Of a DNA stretch of 32,466 bases, positions 7,133-14,970 are shown piece by piece. Numbering within the stretch: the stretch's first letter is position 1; the number at the start of each line of letters is the position of its first letter. The position numbers and the translations under genes were made by a program. Origin of the DNA: Bacteroides sp. (GTDB lineage: Bacteria > Bacteroidota > Bacteroidia > Bacteroidales > Muribaculaceae). The stretch is from contig JAAVDX010000019.1 in assembly GCA_014801585.1 (NCBI GenBank), positions 1 to 32,466 of the forward strand, given 5' to 3'. Under the pieces are notes generated by a model, which was not told where the DNA came from, made no database searches, and was given only the letters and a program-made list of their open reading frames with translations.

Positions 7133-7181
7133 CCCTGCAGGATTCTGCGATTTACCGTAGTAATAGCAGAATCCTGCAGGG
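7133..7181 (+). terminator. Perfect 16-bp stem-loop, possible attenuator
   Basis: The arms 7133-7148 (CCCTGCAGGATTCTGC) and 7166-7181 are perfect reverse complements around a 17-base loop. The stem is GC-rich, but the following bases (CTATTTACT) are not a T-run, so full termination is doubtful. It may be an mRNA-stabilising 3' hairpin or a partial terminator inside the operon. Confidence 0.5.
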
Positions 7182-7271
7182 CTATTTACTAATCTAAATG
7201 TAGTGTGTTTTTGGGGGAGGTGGACACCAATCCATAAACACAACATTGAAAAATTTAAGCCATATTATATA

Positions 7272-7958
7272 ATGGAAACAAAGATATGCCCTTTCTGCGG
7301 CGAAACTATAATGTCAACGGCAAAGAAATGCCGCTACTGTGGGGAATGGCTTGAAGAAGCTTCGACATCAGCTACTAAAATAGAATATGCCGAGGCGCTA
7401 CCGGCTAACCCTCTTGAAGTAAGAGATGTGGAAAGCTCCTCGGACAAGATACCTGTAACTGTAGAAAGCCCACAGGCCGTACCGGTATCGAATGTCTCTC
7501 AGAGCCCTGTAGCTACTCCTGTACCACCATCAGCACCGACGCAGCAGGCTGTAGGAGCAACGAATGTTATGCCCCAAATAAATATAAATCTTACACAACA
7601 AGTAAATCAGGAGCAGAATGTCAATGTGGAAACTGTAGTTGAAGAAACTGAAAAACGAGCTTCCGGCACAGGCTTCCTGACGTTCCAAATAGGCTGTGTG
7701 GTAATAGGCGTGTGGATTGCATTTACTTGGTGGTGGGCTCTTATTGCCGGAATTGGAATGTTTGTATTGCTTTACATCCCCGGGCTGGGACAAGCAATGA
7801 GTGTGATTCTTGGTCTGGCAATGGGTCTTTTTGCGGGAGGTATAGCTTCCGGTTTAAATGCGCCGACATGGGCTTGCTGGGTAATAGGTGGCGTTATAGC
7901 TATTGGTGCGATCGGTCTGAACCTTGACCAACGTAAGAATATTATTGAAGAAGAGTAA
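7272..7958 (+). CDS. Zinc-ribbon membrane protein
   Basis: A 228-residue protein. The N-terminus is a zinc ribbon of the type KICPFCGETI...KKCRYCGEWL with Cys6, Cys9, Cys20 and Cys23. A Pro/Val/Gln-rich linker (about 30-135) with the stretch QININLTQQVNQEQNVNV leads to a C-terminal hydrophobic part with three or four membrane helices (about 145-218). The ribbon would lie in the cytoplasm. The start is the ATG at 7272, which places the ribbon at the N-terminus; the longer frame begins at a GTG and adds 23 unrelated residues. The stop is two bases before the next gene, so the two are translationally linked. Function unknown; such ribbons often accompany TM2 and DUF4190-type membrane proteins. 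Confidence 0.8.
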   Translation: METKICPFCGETIMSTAKKCRYCGEWLEEASTSATKIEYAEALPANPLEVRDVESSSDKIPVTVESPQAVPVSNVSQSPVATPVPPSAPTQQAVGATNVMPQININLTQQVNQEQNVNVETVVEETEKRASGTGFLTFQIGCVVIGVWIAFTWWWALIAGIGMFVLLYIPGLGQAMSVILGLAMGLFAGGIASGLNAPTWACWVIGGVIAIGAIGLNLDQRKNIIEEE

Positions 7959-7960
7959 AA

Positions 7961-8629
7961 ATGAATAAAACTTTATCTGTTATTCTATCGCTCCTGATAA
8001 TCATGGTCTCGTCATGCTCTTCACCGAAAGATGTAAGCGGCGAAATTTGCGGAGCGTGGCAGAGCGAATGGAAGGAGAATATCGGAGAAAATGATGTAGA
8101 AGATATCCGGGTAAAAGAGCAAATAGGCTTCATTCCTTCTAATGAAAATGGGTCGGCAGGCGACTTTGTACAAATTTTCGAGGGAGAGGTAGATTTTGAT
8201 GACTGGACTTACGAACAGGCTCTTGATTTTACCCTCTATGTTGCAGGAAAATGGAATGTGGAAGATAATGACAAAGTGGTGATGCGCTACGATCTTGATT
8301 CCATAGAACTCGCTTGTGGAAAGAGTAATGTGAAGGCTGACTACACAGAAGCCGCTATTGATCTACTCACCGGCGACGTAGGAAGTGCGCTTGTAGGGGG
8401 CTTAATGCAGGAAAGCATAACTGATGAGGCCAACAAAAAAATTGACAAGGCTGTGAAACAACAGTTGCTTAAATACTTTAAAGAAATGTTCAGGCAGATG
8501 AATATAGATAAGGAGGGATTTACAGATGTGGTAATCACAGATGATATAATGGAATGTGAAGTGAACCACGGCATCTTTGGTCGCACTGCCGTATATGACC
8601 GTATCAACATGCCTGAGAATGATAATTGA
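7961..8629 (+). CDS. Hypothetical lipoprotein
   Basis: A 222-residue protein with signal peptide and lipobox VSSC (Cys19). The mature part starts ISGEICGAW-like (VSGEICGAWQSEW), the beginning often seen in lipocalin-like Bacteroidales lipoproteins, and contains a beta-rich region (about 60-125) followed by a helical segment (about 125-175) and a final beta part. No catalytic motif is visible. The start lies two bases after the zinc-ribbon gene, so coordinated expression is expected. The role in the kinase-linked locus is unknown. Confidence 0.75.
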   Translation: MNKTLSVILSLLIIMVSSCSSPKDVSGEICGAWQSEWKENIGENDVEDIRVKEQIGFIPSNENGSAGDFVQIFEGEVDFDDWTYEQALDFTLYVAGKWNVEDNDKVVMRYDLDSIELACGKSNVKADYTEAAIDLLTGDVGSALVGGLMQESITDEANKKIDKAVKQQLLKYFKEMFRQMNIDKEGFTDVVITDDIMECEVNHGIFGRTAVYDRINMPENDN

Positions 8630-8698
8630 GGATATGGCAATGCGCAGTATTTCGAAGGTTGGGTAGACAGAATCAATAAACTTAAATAATAACAATAT

Positions 8699-10105
8699 AT
8701 GACAGAACAGAATCAAACGCAGGTATCTGCAGGTATCCTTAATGTGTGTTCATATGCAGGCGTGATAGGAGCAGCCCTTAGCCTCATCTCTGACGTACCG
8801 TTGAAAGGGGTGCCGAGGGATTTAGAGAATGTTATAAATATCCTAAGTAGTATTGGCGATATTGCTTTTGATATTAGTTTAGGAGTGGTACTCCTATTTA
8901 TCGTCAAGAAGATAAAGACGTTGAGTGAGAAAAAGCCTTCTCCCATGATATTCTCAATACTTATCGGGACATTGGCACTTTCGTTCATCGCAACCTTATG
9001 TACATTTGGCGAGCCGTATTCGGAGGATACATTTTTAATAATCTCCTTCCTGCTCTTTGTCGTCATGATGATTGTGGCGGCCATAGTCTGCTTGCGCGTA
9101 CCGGCAACCAAGAAAATTGGCATCTGGATGATTGGCGCTATTGTCGGTGGTATTGTGGCTGCTATTATTGCTGATTGCCTGGATAGTGTCAATAAATTGA
9201 CGGTAATCCTTATTATGGGTATATATGCAGTGCCGGTGGGTAAGTTATTCGACGAGATTAAGGATTATCTCATTACAGATAGGGAAGTTTTAAGTGAAAT
9301 AAATGCCCAATCTGATTCCGTTGCTCAATGTTTTAATTCCCGGCCAAAGAGAGGTACAACATTTGCAAAACCCGGTGTTTCAGATACATCGTCGAACTTT
9401 ATGGAGAATCTTCTTGGTAAAAACTGGAAACGTTGGTTAGGTATAACAGTACTTGGGATTATTGTCATTGGGTTGCTATGTTATATCGTTTTCGGCAGAT
9501 CCGGTGCGAAGACAAAGGACAATATGGATAAAGAATGGGATGAATGGACGGAAACTGAGGTGACGGAAGAAGAAAAGCCTGAAGAAATAGTGTATAATTC
9601 AGAGGATGTAAACTCAGAAGATGAATCAGGTACAGATTATCGCCCTTCTTGGCTTGAAGCTATAATGGGGAGGAAATCTAAAGGTTGGGCATATTCTTCT
9701 GAAGGAGAAATCCGAAACGCGATGAGATTAATGGATTCCGAATATGTCGGCACCATTCGTAAAGAAGGAGAAGATAAGGAGTATCCCATCATCATGCATC
9801 TAACTCTGACTCTAAGCGGAGGAGTGACAGGAAGCTATGCCTATCGTTCAACAATCGAAAAATATGGAGATAAAGAGGAGAACTGGTTCCAACTTAATGG
9901 GGATCTGCTATCGAACGTTTATGGAGGAGGTGAAGACTGTTTTGGTTTTGCCATGCAGTCCCGGCAATATGAACACTCCGATACCTTCGAATATATTTTC
10001 TTGGAAACCGATGGTCTTTCGGAACTTTCGGGTTGGCTCTTAAATAAGAAATCCTATGAAGAGGGAACGGGACATCGTTACATCATAAACCTTACTGGCC
10101 GATAA
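8699..10105 (+). CDS. Polytopic membrane protein with soluble C-terminal domain
   Basis: A 468-residue protein with six hydrophobic segments in the first 185 residues (about 11-31, 48-71, 81-101, 111-132, 139-158, 165-183), a hydrophilic loop, one more helix (about 244-266), an acidic linker (WDEWTETEVTEEEKPEE) and a C-terminal beta-rich domain (about 330-468; for example IMHLTLTLSGGVTGSYAY). The last domain probably lies outside the cytoplasm and resembles the lipocalin-like pattern of the neighbouring lipoproteins. No transporter or enzyme motif is recognised. It follows the lipoprotein gene by 69 bases. It could be the membrane core or sensor of the locus, which is inference. Confidence 0.7.
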   Translation: MTEQNQTQVSAGILNVCSYAGVIGAALSLISDVPLKGVPRDLENVINILSSIGDIAFDISLGVVLLFIVKKIKTLSEKKPSPMIFSILIGTLALSFIATLCTFGEPYSEDTFLIISFLLFVVMMIVAAIVCLRVPATKKIGIWMIGAIVGGIVAAIIADCLDSVNKLTVILIMGIYAVPVGKLFDEIKDYLITDREVLSEINAQSDSVAQCFNSRPKRGTTFAKPGVSDTSSNFMENLLGKNWKRWLGITVLGIIVIGLLCYIVFGRSGAKTKDNMDKEWDEWTETEVTEEEKPEEIVYNSEDVNSEDESGTDYRPSWLEAIMGRKSKGWAYSSEGEIRNAMRLMDSEYVGTIRKEGEDKEYPIIMHLTLTLSGGVTGSYAYRSTIEKYGDKEENWFQLNGDLLSNVYGGGEDCFGFAMQSRQYEHSDTFEYIFLETDGLSELSGWLLNKKSYEEGTGHRYIINLTGR

Positions 10106-10273
10106 ACTACCTCGGACATATACAAGATTATAATCAAATAAACATGCAGTTGAGGAACAAAATAAAAATTCAGCAGTTCTTGAATTTATTCCCTTAGCTG
10201 TATACTCTTCCTCCGGTTTCCATCCCGAAGGTACACTATTTTTACGACATTTTTTGAGTTTGTCAAAAAATTA

Positions 10274-10296
10274 GAGGGTGTTGCAGAACACCCCTC
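10274..10296. repeat. GC stem-loop in the gap before the last lipoprotein
   Basis: GAGGGTGTT and AACACCCCTC pair around a GCAG tetraloop with one bulged base. A-rich sequence flanks it on the plus strand, so the T-run appears only on the minus strand, where no gene ends. It may protect the upstream mRNA 3' end or lie in the leader of the next gene. Confidence 0.4.
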
Positions 10297-10368
10297 AAAA
10301 AATTTCATTGCTTCCAATATAGCATCTACTTACCACACGAAATTAGAGACTACTTAAATTTCCAAAAG

Positions 10369-10938
10369 ATGAAAAGAGAATTATACCGAAGTGTTTTTAA
10401 GATGATGCTTATCATCTTGACGCTTCCATTTGTATCCTGCGAATCTCAAGAGGATAAATTGGTGGGAGATTGGGGTACTATGTTCGGAATCGCACCAAGT
10501 TCCTATACAAGCTATAGAGTCTATCGTCCCAATGGACCGGGATCAACCATGGTGGAAAACTTTACTTTCACGAAGGGTGAAGATGGTAAGAAGGGTAAAT
10601 TCGTTGATTCAATTTTCCCTTTAATGTCAGGTCAGAATGTAGTTGTCGGATCAAAATTGACAGGTGAATGGGAGGTCAAAGGACAACTACTATATTTATA
10701 CTTCGACAAGTCTCAAGAGTTTGACGGATTGACACTCACCGGCACTACAGATAAACTTAGCGTTGAGACGGAATATGAGCTTCGTCAGGAGATGGCACAG
10801 AATCTCAAGGATGATTACATAAAGGCATGTGAATCCGGCATACCATATCGAATTTTTGAGAAAAATGGAAAGACAGGTCTTGAGATTGAGTTTCCGGGAG
10901 GTGCCATGACATTGGTTAAATCGGATGAAAAAAAGTAA
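10369..10938 (+). CDS. Hypothetical lipoprotein, lipocalin-like
   Basis: A 189-residue protein with lipobox FVSC (Cys24) after a hydrophobic signal. The mature part starts EDKLVGDWGTMFG, a beginning typical of lipocalin-like/DUF lipoproteins in Bacteroidales, and continues as a mostly beta domain ending GGAMTLVK. It lies 263 bases after the membrane-protein gene in the same direction and closes the run of kinase-linked genes; a strong terminator follows. It may be cotranscribed with the operon or have its own promoter, since no clear consensus box is visible in the gap. Function unknown. Confidence 0.75.
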   Translation: MKRELYRSVFKMMLIILTLPFVSCESQEDKLVGDWGTMFGIAPSSYTSYRVYRPNGPGSTMVENFTFTKGEDGKKGKFVDSIFPLMSGQNVVVGSKLTGEWEVKGQLLYLYFDKSQEFDGLTLTGTTDKLSVETEYELRQEMAQNLKDDYIKACESGIPYRIFEKNGKTGLEIEFPGGAMTLVKSDEKK

Positions 10939-10994
10939 GCTGAATTTTCGTGATAGTGAGATAGATTAATAATCAATAATGCTCCTCAAGGTGG

Positions 10995-11027
10995 CGGTAT
11001 CAGATCTCTGATACCGTCTCTTTTTTT
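10995..11027 (+). terminator. Rho-independent terminator
   Basis: CGGTATCAGA (10995-11004) and TCTGATACCG (11007-11016) form a perfect 10-bp stem with a very short loop, followed by TCTC and seven T. It ends the kinase-linked plus-strand operon. Confidence 0.85.
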
Positions 11028-11125
11028 GCCGGTTGTAAGAAATTGGCTTGACTTATTCAGGTCGTGGTTCTTTTCGATGGAGAGTAGGTGGCTTTTGCGG
11101 GTAGTATTGAAAAATGGGATTTTAG

Positions 11126-11157
11126 TTTGGAGAATTGAATGAGCTTTTGTAATTTTG
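11126..11157 (+). promoter_or_regulatory. Promoter for the RluA-type gene
   Basis: TTTG (11126-11129), a 20-base spacer and TAATTTTG (11150-11157) match the Bacteroidetes consensus exactly. Transcription would begin near 11162 and leave a leader of about 55-70 bases, depending on which non-ATG start codon is used. Confidence 0.75.
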
Positions 11158-11200
11158 TCGCGGTGGTAATAGTTACGGGAGTAATATGGGGACATGTGAC

Positions 11201-11257
11201 ATTGATTAATAATCCTTTTGAATTTATTGGTTGTGAATAATCCTTTTGAATATGTGG
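11201..11257 (+). repeat. Direct repeat duplicating the gene start
   Basis: AATAATCCTTTTGAAT occurs at 11208-11223 and again at 11236-11251, 28 bp apart, with further similarity on both sides (ATTG before, TATTGG or TATGTGG after). The second copy encodes NNPFEY at the start of the RluA-type protein. The first encodes NNPFEF in another frame and runs into a stop. Confidence 0.65.
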
Positions 11258-12864
11258 CGAGTGAGGAGTGTCGAAGGGCTTTTGAGGAGCTGTGCGGCCG
11301 GTTGGATGAGCTTCGGAGGGGAGAGGGATTGAAGGGGGAGGATATGGATTTTTGCAGGGAGTTGGAAGCCGGGAAGATGCTTGGGGTGCTTATTGCTGAG
11401 GATAAGCACGGTGTCCGGCAGACTCTCTATGCGTTTTCGGGTCAGTTGGGAAGCAGCGGTTTTAAGCGTGAAGGGTTTGTTGAGGCTGTGTTTGATTATT
11501 TGGAAACGGGGGGTCATTTCAAGCGTCATGAGGCTGAGATTTCCGGACTGAACCGGGAGATTGCCGAACTGGAGAGGGGAGAGTTGACTGATCGGCTGGC
11601 GGAGTATGAGAAGTTAAAGGCAGTGCTTGATGCCGAAGTGGAGGCATTTCGCGAGCAGATAAAAAAGTCGAAGGAGAATCGAATGGCTCGAAGATCTGCC
11701 GGATCGATCGATGATTCGGAGGCGAAAGAGATGATTCGTCAGAGCCAGTTTGAAAAGGCTGAACTCCACCGACTTAAAAAGAAGAATAAGGCTCTATTAT
11801 CTCCGGTCAAAGCCCGACTCGATGCAACGCGAGCCTGTATTGATGCTCTTAAAGAGAAGCGTAAGGAGGATTCGGAGAATCTTCAGAAATGGTTGTTCGA
11901 TAATTTCCGGGTTCTTAACGGTAGGGGTGAAAGCAAGAGTCTGAGTGAAATCTTTGCTGAGACACCGTTGAGGATCCCACCCTCCGGGGCCGGGGAATGT
12001 TGCGGACCGAAACTTCTTCAGGCAGCTTTCGTAAGAGGTTGGAAACCTCTGGAAATTGCGGAATATTGGTATGGGGCGCCGAAGGGTGGGGAGGTGCGTC
12101 GGCATGGCGAACATTATCCCGCTTGCCGTGGTAAATGTCTGCCCGTGCTCAGTTGGATGCTTCAGGGATTGGAAGTCAACCCGCCGATGGACGATATGGA
12201 GCGACAGCAAACGTTCCTCCAACCGGAGATAGTATATGAAGGGAAATGGTTTTGCGTAGTCAACAAACCCTCCGGGATGTTATCCGTGCCGGGCAAAGGG
12301 AATCAGCGCTCGGTAGAGGAGTGGTTGACGGAGACATATGGTAATGATCGCGAAGTAAGGATGGCTCATAGGCTTGATCAGGATACGTCGGGATTGATAA
12401 TTGCCACATTCGGTCGGGAGGCATATAAAGAGATGCAGAGATTGTTTGCAACCCGAAAGGTCAGTAAAACCTATATAGCTGATTTGTCGGGAGATTATAT
12501 AGCGCGGTCAATAGCTGAGAAAGGGCGCGTTACGCTACCTCTTTCGGCTGACTGGCTCGATCGTCCGCGTCAGCGGGTCGATTTTGAGGAAGGGAAGGAG
12601 GCAATTACGGAATATGAGTTTACGGGGGTATGCGAGGGCAGAAGTCGGGTAATATTCAGGCCGTTGACGGGTCGGACACATCAGTTGCGGATGCACGCTG
12701 CTTCCGAACACGGTCTTGGAATGCCGATTGTCGGCGATCGCCTTTACGGCAGTTTGTCATCTATCCGGAGTCGCACGCGCCTCCATCTTCACGCCGGCAA
12801 GATAGAATTCACCTTCCCCCTCGACAACCGCCACTATATCTTCGTGACCGCCCTCCCATTTTAA
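11218..12864 (+). CDS. RluA-family pseudouridine synthase, long Bacteroidetes form
   Basis: Up to 548 residues. The C-terminal third is a RluA catalytic domain: it begins IVYEGKWFCVVNKPSGMLSV, has the catalytic aspartate D387 in HRLDQDTSGL, then GRTHQLRMH and the closing RLHLHAGKIEF. It isomerises uridine to pseudouridine in rRNA or tRNA; the target cannot be read from sequence. The N-terminal 340 residues, with a charged coiled coil (about 105-220), are the extension known from Bacteroidetes homologues. There is no ATG near the N-terminus: candidate starts are TTG 11218, TTG 11227 and GTG 11233, and an in-frame TGA at 11203 blocks anything earlier. The homologous region begins at NNPFEY, so GTG 11233 is attractive. 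Monocistronic with its own promoter. Confidence 0.85.
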   Translation: MNLLVVNNPFEYVASEECRRAFEELCGRLDELRRGEGLKGEDMDFCRELEAGKMLGVLIAEDKHGVRQTLYAFSGQLGSSGFKREGFVEAVFDYLETGGHFKRHEAEISGLNREIAELERGELTDRLAEYEKLKAVLDAEVEAFREQIKKSKENRMARRSAGSIDDSEAKEMIRQSQFEKAELHRLKKKNKALLSPVKARLDATRACIDALKEKRKEDSENLQKWLFDNFRVLNGRGESKSLSEIFAETPLRIPPSGAGECCGPKLLQAAFVRGWKPLEIAEYWYGAPKGGEVRRHGEHYPACRGKCLPVLSWMLQGLEVNPPMDDMERQQTFLQPEIVYEGKWFCVVNKPSGMLSVPGKGNQRSVEEWLTETYGNDREVRMAHRLDQDTSGLIIATFGREAYKEMQRLFATRKVSKTYIADLSGDYIARSIAEKGRVTLPLSADWLDRPRQRVDFEEGKEAITEYEFTGVCEGRSRVIFRPLTGRTHQLRMHAASEHGLGMPIVGDRLYGSLSSIRSRTRLHLHAGKIEFTFPLDNRHYIFVTALPF

Positions 12865-12976
12865 AAGTAAACATACTCTAATGGTCTCATTTAATATTTC
12901 TTGTGGAATGTAAGTTCCAATATTGATTTATTACGCAGAATCTGACCGGGATACCTTATTTTATTGGAGCAATTAT

Positions 12977-13007
12977 TTTGAGGTGCGTTTATAAAGTATT
13001 ATCTTTG
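12977..13007 (+). promoter_or_regulatory. Promoter for the DUF3791/DUF3990 cassette
   Basis: TTTG (12977-12980), 19 bases, then TATCTTTG (13000-13007). The predicted transcript starts near 13012, giving a leader of fewer than 20 bases before the ATG at 13030. Confidence 0.7.
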
Positions 13008-13029
13008 TATAATAAACCATTCTGAAGAT

Positions 13030-13251
13030 ATGGAGTATAAGATACGCGATATTTGTGAATATATTATTGCCTTGGTGAATGAATTTGCCAAACGGTTCGG
13101 TTTGACTGATCGTCAGGCGTATAATTACATTCACCGTCATAAGGGAGTAGGTTTTATAGAAAAAAACTATGGAATTATCCACACTCTGGATTTCTCGGAA
13201 GCTGTGGATAGTGTAGCTATCTACTGTCGTCATACTGGAGGCAAACTATGA
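13030..13251 (+). CDS. DUF3791 domain protein, first copy
   Basis: A 73-residue, mostly helical protein with the DUF3791 pattern: a leading helix ending in FAKRFGLTDRQAYNYIHRHKGVGFI, then the conserved EKNYGIIHTLDFSEAVDSV. The stop overlaps the ATG of the next gene by four bases (ATGA), indicating translational coupling. Together with the third gene, also a DUF3791 member, it flanks a DUF3990 gene. By position and size it could be an antitoxin or regulatory partner; this is inference. The cassette is more AT-rich than the surrounding genes, which suggests acquisition. Confidence 0.8.
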   Translation: MEYKIRDICEYIIALVNEFAKRFGLTDRQAYNYIHRHKGVGFIEKNYGIIHTLDFSEAVDSVAIYCRHTGGKL

Positions 13252-13715
13252 AACTTTACCACGGATCAAATATAGAAATAAAAGAGATTGATCTTTCTAA
13301 GTCAAAACCGAATAAAGATTTTGGTCGAGGATTCTATCTCTCTCAGCAAGAGTCTCAGGCAATGCAGATGGCTCAATTCAAGGCTATGCAATTGGGTGGG
13401 AACCCCCTTATCACATGTTTTGAATTTGATGAGTCGGTATTGGCAGGTAGTTCATTGAAGATTAAATCTTTTGATTCATATTCTGAGGAATGGGCAGATT
13501 TTGTATTTGCTAACAGAGATGGCAAGACTGTTGTGCAATATGATATAGTGTATGGCCCAATTGCTAATGATAAGGTTGGTCTTCAGATCCGTAAACTTAA
13601 GGATGGCACTATTGACAAGAAAGAATTCCTATCGCGTCTGAAATATATGAAAGGCATAACTTTTCAATATTATTTCGGAACGGAAGAGGCTATAAAATAT
13701 CTCAGAAAACTATGA
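13248..13715 (+). CDS. DUF3990 protein, ADP-ribosyltransferase-like
   Basis: A 155-residue soluble protein. It begins KLYHGSNIEIKEIDLSKSK and continues NKDFGRGFYLSQQESQAMQMA, the hallmark of DUF3990. From memory this family is placed near the ADP-ribosyltransferase fold, in which an early H/R, a central Y in GFYLS and a late E bind NAD; candidates here are the histidine of YHGS, the tyrosine of GFYLS and a glutamate near the C-terminus (TEEA). Function is not established; a toxin or effector that modifies a cell component is plausible. It is joined to a DUF3791 gene on each side by 4-base overlaps, the usual architecture of toxin-antitoxin operons. No signal peptide is seen. Confidence 0.8.
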   Translation: MKLYHGSNIEIKEIDLSKSKPNKDFGRGFYLSQQESQAMQMAQFKAMQLGGNPLITCFEFDESVLAGSSLKIKSFDSYSEEWADFVFANRDGKTVVQYDIVYGPIANDKVGLQIRKLKDGTIDKKEFLSRLKYMKGITFQYYFGTEEAIKYLRKL

Positions 13716-13936
13716 CACAGAATGATATTAAATATATGATTGAGACTATATCGGCTGATATTGCCGAATTTCTCACTAATGAGTTTGGAATGAGTATATC
13801 GGAAGCACTTGACACGCTTTATAATTCCGAAACATATGCAAAACTTATCCAACCTGATACCGGACTATATTTCCAAAGTTCTCGATACGTTTTTTCCTTT
13901 CTTCAGGAGGAACTTGCTGTTGGGAAAATTGCCTGA
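13712..13936 (+). CDS. DUF3791 domain protein, second copy
   Basis: A 74-residue helical protein, distantly similar to the first copy: helix with DIAEFLTNEFGMSISEALDTLYNSETYAKL, then TGLYFQSSRYVFSFL in place of the GIIHTLDFSEAV segment. The ATG overlaps the stop of the DUF3990 gene by four bases. The two copies are clearly diverged, so they are not a recent duplication and may have separate tasks. The -33 box of the next gene's promoter lies in its last codons. Confidence 0.75.
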   Translation: MTQNDIKYMIETISADIAEFLTNEFGMSISEALDTLYNSETYAKLIQPDTGLYFQSSRYVFSFLQEELAVGKIA

Positions 13937-13950
13937 TTAGAATATTTTTG
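13919..13950 (+). promoter_or_regulatory. Promoter for the EamA gene
   Basis: GTTG (13919-13922), 20 bases, then TATTTTTG (13943-13950). Only four bases separate the -7 box from the ATG at 13955, so the mRNA would be leaderless. Confidence 0.6.
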
Positions 13951-13954
13951 TTGT

Positions 13955-14881
13955 ATGGAGACGAATAAGGTGAAGGGGCACTTGGCTATGCTGGGTGCCA
14001 ATGTTATATGGGGACTTATGTCGCCGGTGGCGAAGATGGTGTTTGCGGCAGGAGTTGTGTTTCCAGTGGTAATGGTCGATTTCAGGGTGGCGGGAGCTGC
14101 CCTTCTGTTTTGGATCGCATCGATCTTCCTTCCTCGTGAGCATGTACCGGTGAAGGATATTCTTCGTCTGTTAGGAGCCGGAATGTTAGGAGTCCTCTTC
14201 AATCAGGGATGCTTCATTATCGGCGTCAGCCTGACTTCCCCCGGAGAGGCCTCGCTTGTGACCACGACTATGCCTATGTGGGTCATGCTGCTGGCATGGC
14301 TTATTCTCCGCGAACCGATCACGCTTAAGAAAGCCGGAGGAATAGTGCTGGGAGCAGCCGGAGCAGTAATTCTGATACTTGGCGGAGGCGCAAGTGTATC
14401 ACGCGGTGCAAATCCGGCTTTGGGGGATGTTATCGTATTGTGCGCACAATTAAGCTATGCTCTCTATCTCACTCTCTATCGCAATTTTATCAGGAAATAC
14501 AGTCTGGTGACTCTGATGAAATGGATGTTTCTCGCCGCTACTATTATAGGATTGCCCGGTAGCATGCGTTGGCTGATGGCTATGAACTGGTCCTCGGTAT
14601 CGACTCTCGAATGGGCCGGAATAGCCTACGTCGTAGTATTCGGCACATTCATAGCCTACATAGGTATCATGATCGGACAGAAAAATCTTCGTCCCACGGT
14701 AGTTGGAATGTATAATTATGTCCAGCCCGTAGTCGCCACAATTACGGGTATCTGTCTCGGGTTGGATGTCTTTACACCGATGAAGGGCCTAGCCGTCGTG
14801 CTTATATTTTCCGGTGTGTGGCTGGTGACTATCAGCAAGGCTCGCGCTGCAGATGCGTCTGCCCCGCAGAAAACGGCCTAA
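13955..14881 (+). CDS. EamA/DMT-family exporter
   Basis: A 308-residue inner-membrane protein with ten predicted helices in two EamA repeats (about 8-140 and 155-295). It starts KGHLAMLGANVIWGLMSPVAKMV, the typical first helix of the drug/metabolite transporter superfamily, and contains the end-of-repeat pattern LTSPGEASLVTTTMPMWVMLLAWLILREP. Members export amino acids, nucleobases or other metabolites; the substrate cannot be told from sequence. It has its own promoter and is convergent with the acyltransferase gene 89 bases away. The start at the first ATG keeps the full first helix. Confidence 0.85.
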   Translation: METNKVKGHLAMLGANVIWGLMSPVAKMVFAAGVVFPVVMVDFRVAGAALLFWIASIFLPREHVPVKDILRLLGAGMLGVLFNQGCFIIGVSLTSPGEASLVTTTMPMWVMLLAWLILREPITLKKAGGIVLGAAGAVILILGGGASVSRGANPALGDVIVLCAQLSYALYLTLYRNFIRKYSLVTLMKWMFLAATIIGLPGSMRWLMAMNWSSVSTLEWAGIAYVVVFGTFIAYIGIMIGQKNLRPTVVGMYNYVQPVVATITGICLGLDVFTPMKGLAVVLIFSGVWLVTISKARAADASAPQKTA

Positions 14882-14970
14882 CTATCAAGGTCAATACTGA
14901 GTTCTGCCAGACTCATCTTGGAGTAAAGACCCCGTTTCCCAATATTTATGACTATTTTGCGAATATGTGG

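Noticed and set aside
10274..10296. Terminator of the membrane-protein gene
   Set aside because: The stem is good, but the plus strand has A instead of T after it and it lies 169 bases behind the stop, so it is listed only as a stem-loop.
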